Source of the DNA: Spirochaetaceae bacterium
GTDB taxonomy: Bacteria; Spirochaetota; Spirochaetia; DSM-2461
Assembly: GCA_016342385.1 (NCBI GenBank)
Contig: JAEINM010000032.1
Location: 1-17,319, forward strand
Direction: 5' to 3'
Length of the DNA: 17,319 bases
Shown here: in pieces, positions 5,924 through 13,527 of the stretch
Layout of the letters: each line of letters begins with the position of its first letter
How positions within the stretch are numbered: position 1 is the first letter of the stretch
Made by a program: the position numbers and the translations under genes
The notes under the pieces: generated by a model
The model's database searches: none
What the model was told of the DNA's origin: nothing
Seen by the model: the letters and a program-made list of their open reading frames with translations, nothing else

Positions 5924-7312
5924 CTATCGTTTCAGTGTCAGAAGTTCCTGCAGCATCTGATCCGACGTCGTTATAGTTTTACTATTGGCCTGAAATCCTC
6001 TCTGGGTGACGATCATATCGGTGAACTGTTCCGCCAGGTCAACATTACTCATTTCCAGAGCTCCGGCAATAAACTTTCCCTTACCGGCTATTCCTGAAGG
6101 ACCGATATTGGGATCTCCCGAGTTATTGGTTACCATAAAAGTTGATTCTCCGGCTTTTTCAAGACCACCGGGATTAACGAATGATGCCAGGGCGACCTGT
6201 CCGATCTCTCTATTGGTACCATTGGAATAGACACCGGTTATAATTCCGCTCTGGTCTATCCTGAATGTGTCAAGATACCCCATTCCATATCCATCCTGCT
6301 TAAAGGCTTTTGTGGAAGAAGTTTCTGCAAACTGAGTGACCGAGTTTGTATAACTTCCAAGATCGCCAAGATTGAGATTGAAATCCTGTCTGATCAGTGC
6401 ACCTGCTGCGTCGGGTGTTGTATCGGCTACATCAAAAGCCACGGGGATGAGCATAGAACCTTCAGTAATGGCATCTCCCTGGGCATCCTGCACAGAGGAA
6501 AGTGCACCGAGATTATCGAAGTTCAGCAGAAAAGTATTTCCCGCATTACCGGCTGCACCGATATCGATGTTCGTGTTTGTATCAACTTCTGCATCACCGT
6601 CAACAGTAACTGTTGCCTGCCACTGATTAGCCACACCTGTTACTTTCGTAAAACTAATGTTCAATTTATGAACATTTCCGAATGTATCATAGAGATCTTT
6701 GTCAATAGACCATGTCCCCTCTCTTATTTCGGCAGCTCCTGCTCCATCGGCTATTTCGGGCATTCTCTTATCCAGATTGCAGGCAAATTCCACCTCTGTT
6801 GTCGCTGAAGCGGGATCTTTTCCCCCTACAGGAATTATAAGATCTCCCGGATCAGAAGCGGTATTGATAAATCTCTGCCCTTCAACTGTTTCTGCTGACC
6901 AGCCCTGTACCGCCATACCATTGGCGGGATTAACAAGCATTCCATCCTGATCGAGCCCAAATGCACCGGCTCTTGTAAAAAACTGCTTGGCTCCTGATCT
7001 CATAATAAAGAAACCGCTTCCCTGAACAGCAAGATCATCTGTTTTACCAGTTGTCTGCAGTGATCCCTGAGTATGAATCGTATCTATAGAGGCGACAGCC
7101 ATACCGAGACCGACCTGTTTAGGATTCACTCCACCAAGTTCATCAGTCGGCTTGGCAGCACCGCCCATGCTCTGGGAGATCATATCCTGAAAATTCACTC
7201 TCCCCTTCTTAAATCCTATTGTATTCACGTTAGAGATATTGTTACCTATAACATCCATCCTAACCTGATGATTCTGTAATCCGGAAACACCGGAGTATAA
7301 TGATCGCATCAT
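5924..7312 (-). CDS. flgE: Flagellar hook protein FlgE
   Basis: FlgE builds the hook, the joint between rod and filament. The protein has 462 residues. The N-terminus has the flagellar rod/hook signature (SLYSGVSGLQNHQVRMDVIGNNISNVNTIGFKKGRVNF in segments 4-41), the C-terminus the matching helix (SNVDLAEQFTDMIVTQRGFQ, then NSKTITTSDQMLQELLTLKR). The only cysteine is Cys178 (VEFACNLDKR), with Lys165 (PVGGKDP) upstream; the same two positions form the lysinoalanine cross-link between FlgE subunits described in Treponema denticola, so the same self-catalysed bond is likely here. Two Met codons stand in tandem (7312 and 7309); GGATAGG fits the second slightly better. flgD ends 15 bases upstream and a strong hairpin follows the stop. 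Confidence 0.97.
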   Translation of the reverse strand: MMRSLYSGVSGLQNHQVRMDVIGNNISNVNTIGFKKGRVNFQDMISQSMGGAAKPTDELGGVNPKQVGLGMAVASIDTIHTQGSLQTTGKTDDLAVQGSGFFIMRSGAKQFFTRAGAFGLDQDGMLVNPANGMAVQGWSAETVEGQRFINTASDPGDLIIPVGGKDPASATTEVEFACNLDKRMPEIADGAGAAEIREGTWSIDKDLYDTFGNVHKLNISFTKVTGVANQWQATVTVDGDAEVDTNTNIDIGAAGNAGNTFLLNFDNLGALSSVQDAQGDAITEGSMLIPVAFDVADTTPDAAGALIRQDFNLNLGDLGSYTNSVTQFAETSSTKAFKQDGYGMGYLDTFRIDQSGIITGVYSNGTNREIGQVALASFVNPGGLEKAGESTFMVTNNSGDPNIGPSGIAGKGKFIAGALEMSNVDLAEQFTDMIVTQRGFQANSKTITTSDQMLQELLTLKR

Positions 7313-7327
7313 AACCTATCCGCCCCT

Positions 7328-7762
7328 TTACTCTCTGATCCTGGAAATGCTGTCCAATTCATAATATTTACCTTCTACAAGAATGTTGGGATATTCTCCT
7401 CCGGTTATGGCTTCGACTTTACCACTTACCAGATTCTCACCCATTTGTATTTCCACTGTTTTACCAAGCATACTCAGAGCCTGGGAAGACTGTATTCTGT
7501 CTGCTACTTTAGTAAAACCTTCATTCATATTTGTCATCTGTTCCAGTGTTGAGAACTGAGCCATCTGAGCAATAAACTCTTTATCTTCCATCGGTTTTGT
7601 CGGATCCTGGTGGGATAACTGAGTGATGAGGATCTTTAAAAAATCATCCTTATCGAGACCATCTTTCTGGACTCTCCCCTCATGCAATGTTTTGTTGAAA
7701 GCATCAACCTGCATTGATACTCTGGATTTATCTGATGATGACATAATTGATGTTAAATCCAT
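7328..7762 (-). CDS. flgD: Hook cap (hook assembly) protein FlgD
   Basis: FlgD caps the growing hook and guides FlgE polymerisation; it is exported and later discarded. The protein has 144 residues, a short FlgD without the extended Ig-like C-terminal domains of the enterobacterial form. The hallmark is DDFLKILITQLSHQDPTKPM (about 39-58), then EFIAQMAQFSTLEQMTNMN (about 62-80). The C-terminal part (SMLGKTVEIQMGENLVSGKV) is the usual beta region start. AAGGAG lies nine bases before the ATG. It sits between fliK and flgE with gaps of 12 and 15 bases, the normal hook gene cluster. Confidence 0.97.
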   Translation of the reverse strand: MDLTSIMSSSDKSRVSMQVDAFNKTLHEGRVQKDGLDKDDFLKILITQLSHQDPTKPMEDKEFIAQMAQFSTLEQMTNMNEGFTKVADRIQSSQALSMLGKTVEIQMGENLVSGKVEAITGGEYPNILVEGKYYELDSISRIRE

Positions 7763-7774
7763 AAAATTAACTCC

Positions 7775-9142
7775 TTATACTACCAGGTTCACTAATTGAT
7801 GATCAGGTCCCGAATTATTCCGCCCCATAAATGGTACGGCATTATCCAGGGTCTTCAACCGGCTGCTGAAAAAAGGCTGATCGTTCTGATTTGATCTGTT
7901 CTGATCGGCGTCCCCTTTGCTTCCGTCTCCTACAGAGACTTCAATTGATGAACTGCTGATTCCGGCCTCTTCAAAAGATTTGGACAGATCGTTCAGATTA
8001 TTTTCGAATATCTGCCTTACTCTACTATTTTCGACAATTATTTTTCCGACTAAATCGTTTTCATTCATATTGAGCTGAATTTTTACCTGGCCCAGAGATT
8101 CAGGTTTCAGAATAAGTTTTATCTCACCCTGATTTCCGTCCTTGAGAATAAAGGAGGCCTTTTTTACAATCTGATCATTACCAGACTCTTTCAACTCACG
8201 AGCCAGAAGAACCTCTTTGTTCTCATTGAATCTGCTTTCAAAAGATTTGATTTCATCAGCAGCTGTTCTTTCTCCATTCTGTTCACCGAGAATAATCTGA
8301 TTGGATTCTCTACCGGCCTGTTCGATGTTTTCACTGATACCGGAAGTCTTTGAAACGAAATTGTTCCGGATTTTATCATTTTTGTCGTGATTTCTGGTAT
8401 CGATGACTCTGAGGATCTGCTCGTCCCGGCCTTTTTTCTTATTAGAGCTTCTTATTTTGCCAGACTGGCTTGTAGAGCGATCAGAGGAATCAATTAGTGG
8501 AGTTCCCGCCTGTATATCAGATTCATTGCCTCGCGAAAAGGGGACAAGGACAGCATCTTCATTACCGGTTCTTTCATGAGAAGGGATTCTGTTCTCCGGA
8601 CTCTCTTCTGCTTCAATCTCTATCAAAGCGGATGCGGCCACGGCAGTTTCATCAGGCGAAGTCGGCAGATCCTCATTTTTCAATTTTCTGCCTGTCGACT
8701 TTTTTATGCTTTTGACAGACATCTCTTTCTTGTCTACTCTCTGTATTTCAGTTTCTTTTTTAAGTGAATTACCATGGAGTAATTTCAGCTGAGACGAAGA
8801 TTCACTATTCTCATCTTTCTCTTCGCTTTCTTCAGATATTATTTCTGTACTGTTTCCATGATTTTTCTTACCGGCAGACAGGAGTTTCTTATCCCCCTGA
8901 ATCAGTTTCTTCACTGAATCACCCGGTCGGCGATGAACTTCATCTCTGTCATTAACCGGGGAAGTCTTATCATTTTTTTTGCTTTTCTCTGAAAGCTGAG
9001 AATCCCGACTAATTGCTTTATCAAGGCTTTCCTTAAAACGGTGACTCTCCTGTTCATTGAGCGGCGGACTTTCAGGTTTAAATGATTTCTCCTGAGTATC
9101 AACAGCCAATGAAGGAGCCGGACCATTTGAAATTAAGGTCAT
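7775..9142 (-). CDS. fliK: Hook-length control protein FliK
   Basis: FliK measures hook length and triggers the export switch from hook to filament substrates through FlhB. Spirochaete names are flbC (Borrelia) and tap1 (Treponema). The protein has 455 residues. Residues 1 to about 325 are low-complexity, rich in Lys, Ser, Glu, Asp and Asn, with no cysteine, fitting an unfolded exported ruler. Residues about 335-405 are the FliK C-terminal (Flg_hook) domain: GEIKLILKPESLGQVKIQL, then GKIIVENSRVRQIFENNLNDL and the GISSSSIEVSV end. A polar Asn/Gln tail follows. GAGGAGG precedes the ATG by four bases. The identification rests on the C-terminal domain and on position just before flgD. Confidence 0.94.
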   Translation of the reverse strand: MTLISNGPAPSLAVDTQEKSFKPESPPLNEQESHRFKESLDKAISRDSQLSEKSKKNDKTSPVNDRDEVHRRPGDSVKKLIQGDKKLLSAGKKNHGNSTEIISEESEEKDENSESSSQLKLLHGNSLKKETEIQRVDKKEMSVKSIKKSTGRKLKNEDLPTSPDETAVAASALIEIEAEESPENRIPSHERTGNEDAVLVPFSRGNESDIQAGTPLIDSSDRSTSQSGKIRSSNKKKGRDEQILRVIDTRNHDKNDKIRNNFVSKTSGISENIEQAGRESNQIILGEQNGERTAADEIKSFESRFNENKEVLLARELKESGNDQIVKKASFILKDGNQGEIKLILKPESLGQVKIQLNMNENDLVGKIIVENSRVRQIFENNLNDLSKSFEEAGISSSSIEVSVGDGSKGDADQNRSNQNDQPFFSSRLKTLDNAVPFMGRNNSGPDHQLVNLVV

Positions 9143-9159
9143 AAGACCTCCTCACGTTA

Positions 9160-9783
9160 TTAATTTCCCGGAGGTTGGCCTGCCATCAGATTCTGAATAG
9201 AAGCACCTCTGCCGGGGGGCATTAAGGACAACCAGTAGGAAACCAGTGAACTTCTCCCCTCTTCGAGAGCCAGTCTCTCTGAGGTCCTAAGAACATCGAC
9301 AACATCCAGGTCATCCATCTCAAGCATAATGTTAACGGCATCTTCCGGCGGCATGCCTTCAAGATAACGTGCGTTCTGCTCAAGGTTGGTCTTTTTATTG
9401 TCGTACATTTTTAAAGCTTCATTTAGTGAATTCTCTTTTTCATCCAAAGCTTTTTCTCTTTCTTCTATTTCTGTCTGTTTCTGAAGGAGTTCAGCTTCGG
9501 CAAATTTTATATCATTCTCCCGCTTATCCAGTTCATCCCGTTTAAGATCCAACGCCTCAATCTGCATGTTCATTCTCTCTCTGTCCAGAACAATGGGCAT
9601 AGTTTCACCTTCGAGAATTTCGGGAGTACCGATTCCAAATAGAGATGTAACAGGAGACAGCTGTTCTTTTGCGTCAATAACACCGAGGTAGTCAAACCAT
9701 ATGGCTCCACCGACCATAAGAACAGCTATAAGTAAGAGTAGTAAAAATATTTTCAGAACACTTCCGGCCGCACCATACGCCAT
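9160..9783 (-). CDS. flbB: Spirochaete flagellar collar protein FlbB (MotE-like)
   Basis: FlbB in Borrelia forms the base of the spirochaete-specific periplasmic collar around the motor and helps recruit stators. This protein has 207 residues, close to the Borrelia length. It has one membrane helix (about 9-30), a long charged coiled coil (about 66-140, with repeated KRDELDKREN and EIEEREKALDEKE type heptads), and a C-terminal MgtE-N/MotE-like helical domain (about 141-200: MPPEDAVNIMLEMDDLDVVDVL and LMPPGRGASIQNLM). The topology places coiled coil and C-terminal domain in the periplasm. The start overlaps the fliJ stop by one base (TAATG), with GAGG upstream. The assignment rests on architecture and its place between fliJ and fliK. 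Confidence 0.88.
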   Translation of the reverse strand: MAYGAAGSVLKIFLLLLLIAVLMVGGAIWFDYLGVIDAKEQLSPVTSLFGIGTPEILEGETMPIVLDRERMNMQIEALDLKRDELDKRENDIKFAEAELLQKQTEIEEREKALDEKENSLNEALKMYDNKKTNLEQNARYLEGMPPEDAVNIMLEMDDLDVVDVLRTSERLALEEGRSSLVSYWLSLMPPGRGASIQNLMAGQPPGN

Positions 9784-10217
9784 TATATCCTCCTCTGGTT
9801 CCCATATACGGAATTGTTTATGTCATCATTCATCTTCTCATCAAATTTATTGCGGAGATGGTGGTATTCATCCATTTTCTTTTCTTTAAGTTTATCCAGT
9901 ATCTTTCTCTTTTTTGAAGCCTCAATAAAATCTTTTAAAACGGACTCTCGCTCCCGCTCTTTCAAAACAAGCTGTTTCTGTGCTTTTCTGACCTGACTGT
10001 CCATTCTGGCCTGATAATTGGCAACTGCCATAAGAGAATTGACATCGCGGAATTGATTTTCTACTGCGCAGCGATTTTTTTCAGCTTCAAAATCGACAAT
10101 ACTCTTCCGGATTCTCTCGCATTCTCCTGTAATAGAAGCCAGCTGATTTTCCCATTCCCGTTCCTGGCTGACTCTTAGTTTTAATACTGTTTCCAGGGAA
10201 AACTCAAACCTTTTCAT
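9783..10217 (-). CDS. fliJ: Flagellar export chaperone FliJ (FlbA)
   Basis: FliJ is the soluble stalk of the export ATPase, set in the FliI hexamer and touching FlhA; the Borrelia copy is called FlbA. The protein has 144 residues and is almost entirely a two-helix coiled coil rich in Lys, Glu and Arg. The N-terminus FEFSLETVLKLRVSQERE is the common FliJ opening. The start lies inside the end of fliI, giving a 14-base overlap, with AGGA six bases before the ATG; its stop overlaps the flbB start by one base. These overlaps suggest coupled translation of the fliI-fliJ-flbB set. Sequence similarity in FliJ is low in general, so position adds much of the confidence. Confidence 0.93.
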   Translation of the reverse strand: MKRFEFSLETVLKLRVSQEREWENQLASITGECERIRKSIVDFEAEKNRCAVENQFRDVNSLMAVANYQARMDSQVRKAQKQLVLKERERESVLKDFIEASKKRKILDKLKEKKMDEYHHLRNKFDEKMNDDINNSVYGNQRRI

Positions 10218-11550
10218 CGACCATCCTGCCGGAAATAATATCTATACCGCTTATATCACCGGCTTTTTCCAGAGTCATATCAATCTCTGCTTTTTCATGG
10301 GTTCCCTGCTGCAGAAATGAATTGATCTCTCCGATTTTATCAACAGCTTCATCAATCTCACTATTACTGCCTTTTACATAGGCACCAATATTGATGAGAT
10401 CCTCTTTCTCTGTATACAGTGCCAGCATCCGCCTGATATTTCCGAAACCTTTCCTTGTGACCGGATCAGTTATGGCCGGCTCCAGCCTGGAAATAGAACT
10501 TAAGACATCAATGGCGGGATAGTGATATTTCTCAGCCATTTTTCGGGAGAGGACAATATGTCCATCGAGTATTCCCCGGACCGCATCAGCAACGGGGTCA
10601 TCCATATCTCCCCCTTCGACGAGAACTGTATATATACCGGTTATAGACCCCACTTCGGAGGTCCCTGATCTTTCGAGTAGTTTCGGGAGCAATGTAAAAA
10701 CACTGGGAGTATAACCTTTTGTCGCCGGAGGTTCTCCGATAGCGAGACCGATCTCTCTCTGGGACATGGCAAAACGGGTGACAGAATCGAAAAGAAGCAT
10801 GACATCTTTTCCCTGATCACGAAAATATTCTGCCACGGCAGTTGCCACAAAAGCGCCCTTGACCCGGGCCAGTGCTGGTGTATCCGAGGTTGAGACAATA
10901 ACTACTGATCGTTTCAAACCCTCTTCTCCAAGATCGTTTTCAATAAACTCGCGAACCTCTCGTCCCCTCTCACCGATAAGAGCAATAACATTAATGTCGG
11001 CGTTAGTATTTCTGGCTATCATACTTAAAAGAGTGGATTTTCCCACACCTGATCCAGAAAAGATTCCCAGACGCTGTCCTCTTCCCACAGGAGTTAAACC
11101 GTCTATTGCCCGAACTCCGGTGACAATCCGTTCTTTAATCATTTTTCTTTTCATGGAATCGGGAGGCAGGTTCATAGCCGGATAGACTTTGCAGCAGGGA
11201 ATCGGTCCCTTATCATCGATAGGATTCCCCATTCCGTCGAGAACCCGGCCCAGCATCTCATCGGACACATGAACATTGAGCATATCGCCGCTGGCAATAA
11301 CTTTACACCCCAATTCTATACCGTGCATTTCATCATAAGGCATTAACTGAACAGTATCACCTTTTAGCGCAACAACTTCAGCAAAGACTTCTCTGTTTCC
11401 CCGGGGAATGAGTATTTTGCAGACTTCTCCAACCGCGGCAACAGGACCTGAACTTTCGATTATTACACCCTGAACTTTTGTGACAGTCCCTGTACATTTT
11501 ATAGAATCGAGATGTTCCAATACACTAAAATATTTTTCAAATATCTGCAT
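10204..11550 (-). CDS. fliI: Flagellum-specific export ATPase FliI
   Basis: FliI is the hexameric ATPase of the flagellar type III export apparatus, related to F1 beta subunits, working at the cytoplasmic face with FliH and FliJ. The protein has 448 residues. Walker A is GSGVGKST (166-173), the catalytic glutamate loop is GERGRE (193-198), Walker B is MLLFD (251-255), and the family stretch EPPATKGYTPSVF follows. The beta-barrel N-terminal domain occupies about 20-90 and a helical C-terminal domain follows 370. The start has CTTGGGAGGG four bases upstream, a leader shared with fliF and fliO. It lies 22 bases after fliH and overlaps fliJ by 14 bases. Confidence 0.98.
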   Translation of the reverse strand: MQIFEKYFSVLEHLDSIKCTGTVTKVQGVIIESSGPVAAVGEVCKILIPRGNREVFAEVVALKGDTVQLMPYDEMHGIELGCKVIASGDMLNVHVSDEMLGRVLDGMGNPIDDKGPIPCCKVYPAMNLPPDSMKRKMIKERIVTGVRAIDGLTPVGRGQRLGIFSGSGVGKSTLLSMIARNTNADINVIALIGERGREVREFIENDLGEEGLKRSVVIVSTSDTPALARVKGAFVATAVAEYFRDQGKDVMLLFDSVTRFAMSQREIGLAIGEPPATKGYTPSVFTLLPKLLERSGTSEVGSITGIYTVLVEGGDMDDPVADAVRGILDGHIVLSRKMAEKYHYPAIDVLSSISRLEPAITDPVTRKGFGNIRRMLALYTEKEDLINIGAYVKGSNSEIDEAVDKIGEINSFLQQGTHEKAEIDMTLEKAGDISGIDIISGRMVDEKV

Positions 11551-11572
11551 CCGTCCCTCCCAAGTCGGAATA

Positions 11573-12487
11573 CTACGATTCTATTCCCGTTTTTATGGGA
11601 ACAATATCAAGTATTTTCTCTTCGATCTCCTTGAGTTGAGAAGAAATCCTTGCATCAATCTGGCCGAAATCGGTTTCGATGATACAGCCTCCTTTATCAA
11701 CCGAAGAGTCTTCCAGAACAGTAATGGATTTGACATTCTCCACCATTCGCAGAAAATCTTTTGTGTGTTCCGTTGTAATTTCCAGATCGGCCAGATTAAC
11801 TTTAATGGCCACATCACCCCGGCTTTTCATCTTACGCAATGCCTGAACAACATTATTAATAACAACATTTTTCTGGTTTTCCGAAACAACCTTTATCACT
11901 TTTCTGGAAATCTGCAGAACGAGATCGATAAGCTGAGATTCCGCCTCATCGATTATTTCAACTCTCTTTTCTATTGATTTGTTAAGTACAGTATGAATCC
12001 TCTCAATGAGTCTTCCCACTTCAGCTTCACCAGAGCTATACCCCTCCTGACGACCGGATTCATAGCCCTGATTATAGGCCTCACTCTTAAAGTCATCTAT
12101 CTTTTTTTCTGTTTCATCTCTCAGTTTAACCGCTTCACTCTGCGCCTCTTCCAGCACTTTCTGAGATTCCTCATCTGCGGCCTGTTTTTCAGCAATGGCC
12201 TGATCCGTTTTTTTCCGGACTTCTTCAAATGCCCTCTCTTCAGCTTCTTTGATTATGATGTCAGCTCTATTCTGGGCTTCGGCAATCATGGCCTGCTTCT
12301 CTTTTTCCCAGGAAGCCTTGAAGGCATCGGCCTCTCTTTTTAAATCTTCTGCAGTAGGACCGAGATATTCAAATTCCTCAAGTTCCTCCACTTCTTCTAT
12401 TTCAGATTCAAAAACAGGAGCATCAATTTTAAACCTCTGCGCTGTGAGATTGATAATTTCCTGAGCTCTGAATACACTTTTAGCCAT
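11573..12487 (-). CDS. fliH: Flagellar assembly protein FliH
   Basis: FliH is the export ATPase regulator and the spoke that links FliI to the C ring. The protein has 304 residues, longer than enterobacterial FliH (about 230). An acidic segment (about 28-40, EIEEVEELEEFE) leads into a long coiled coil (about 48-137), then the Gly-rich repeat NQGYESGRQEGYSSGEAE (139-156), which matches the GxxxG helix region of FliH. The C-terminal domain (about 165-300) contains VLQISRKVIKVV and DKGGCIIETDFGQIDARISSQL, the V-ATPase E-subunit-like end that binds FliI. GGAGG lies seven bases before the ATG. It is 13 bases downstream of fliG and 22 bases upstream of fliI. Confidence 0.96.
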   Translation of the reverse strand: MAKSVFRAQEIINLTAQRFKIDAPVFESEIEEVEELEEFEYLGPTAEDLKREADAFKASWEKEKQAMIAEAQNRADIIIKEAEERAFEEVRKKTDQAIAEKQAADEESQKVLEEAQSEAVKLRDETEKKIDDFKSEAYNQGYESGRQEGYSSGEAEVGRLIERIHTVLNKSIEKRVEIIDEAESQLIDLVLQISRKVIKVVSENQKNVVINNVVQALRKMKSRGDVAIKVNLADLEITTEHTKDFLRMVENVKSITVLEDSSVDKGGCIIETDFGQIDARISSQLKEIEEKILDIVPIKTGIES

Positions 12488-12500
12488 AATCTACCTCCAT

Positions 12501-13526
12501 TTAAACAAGAACATCCTCTTCACCACTTCTGGCGATTACAACTTCACCCTGCTCTTCGAGTTTTCTTATAATGGAAACGATTTTCTGCTGAGCTTCCTCT
12601 ACATCTTTCCGCCGGGTAGGTCCCATAAATTCCATATCCTCTTTCAGCAGTGCCGCAGCACGCTTGGACATATTCCTGTAAATTTTATCCTGAACATCGG
12701 GATCAACAGCTTTAAGCGCTTTTGCCAGTTCATTAGTATCTACTTCCCGCATAACCTTCTGAATGGCTCTGTCGTCAAGCATAACAATATCTTCAAATAC
12801 AAACATTCGTTTCTTGATTTCTTCAGCCAGTTCCGGATCATCTTCTTCAAGAGATTCGATAATAATCTTCTCCGTCGATCTGTCGACCAGGTTTAGGATA
12901 TCTACAATTGAACCCACACCACCAGCGGCTGTGTAGTCTTCCTGAGAGAGAGAGGAAAGTTTTTTCTCAAGAACCCTCTCCACCTCACGGAGAACTTCCG
13001 GAGAGGTCCTGTCCATAGTGGCAATTCTCTTGGCGACATCGGACTGTTTGTCCTGGGGAAGCTGTCCGAGAATAACCGATGCTTTTGCCGGCTCAAGATA
13101 AGCAAGAATAAGAGCAATGGTCTGAGGATGTTCCTGCTGAATAAAGTTCAGAAGATGAGCCGGATCTGTTCTTCTGATAAAATCGAAAGGTCTTGTTTTC
13201 AGAGAACTCGTCAGACGGCTTATGATATCTACGGCTTTCTGGTTTCCCAGTGATTTCTCAAGAAGCTCACGGGCATAATCTATACCTCCGGAAGAGATAA
13301 AATCCTGAGCCATCATCAGTTCCTGAAATTCCTGCAGAACCATATCCCTGGCGTCAGATTCGATATTTTCCAGACGGGCTATCTCAAATGTCAGCGTTTC
13401 AATTTCATCTTCTCTCAGGTGTTTAAAGATTTCCGATGAGATTTCCGATCCAAGAGTTACCAGGAATATAGCGGCTTTCTGCCTTCCTGTGAGATCCTCT
13501 TTATGGGTAGAACCCTGTTTAGCCAT
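12501..13526 (-). CDS. fliG: Flagellar motor switch protein FliG
   Basis: FliG is the top of the C ring; it binds FliF at its N-terminus and receives torque from MotA at its C-terminus. The protein has 341 residues, a normal length. The N-terminal domain starts at LTGRQKAAIFLVTLG (12-26). The middle domain carries EHPQTIALIL (132-141), the FliM-binding EHPQ motif. The C-terminal domain contains MFVFEDIVMLDDRAIQKVMR and the torque helix around SKRAAALLKEDM (287-298), with charged residues R289, E296, D297 and R305 in the places used for stator contact. In Borrelia this locus encodes the essential FliG2. GGAGG sits six bases before the ATG, and one base separates it from fliF. Confidence 0.98.
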   Translation of the reverse strand: MAKQGSTHKEDLTGRQKAAIFLVTLGSEISSEIFKHLREDEIETLTFEIARLENIESDARDMVLQEFQELMMAQDFISSGGIDYARELLEKSLGNQKAVDIISRLTSSLKTRPFDFIRRTDPAHLLNFIQQEHPQTIALILAYLEPAKASVILGQLPQDKQSDVAKRIATMDRTSPEVLREVERVLEKKLSSLSQEDYTAAGGVGSIVDILNLVDRSTEKIIIESLEEDDPELAEEIKKRMFVFEDIVMLDDRAIQKVMREVDTNELAKALKAVDPDVQDKIYRNMSKRAAALLKEDMEFMGPTRRKDVEEAQQKIVSIIRKLEEQGEVVIARSGEEDVLV

Positions 13527-13527
13527 C

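Noticed and set aside
8497..8955. Cluster of overlapping plus-strand open frames opposite fliK
   Set aside because: They are antisense to the low-complexity part of fliK, where Lys/Glu-rich codons leave the opposite strand free of stops. No family features are seen.
11480..11977. 165-codon plus-strand open frame
   Set aside because: It lies antisense to fliH and the fliI start, both well supported. Its content shows no recognisable domain and there is no good ribosome site.
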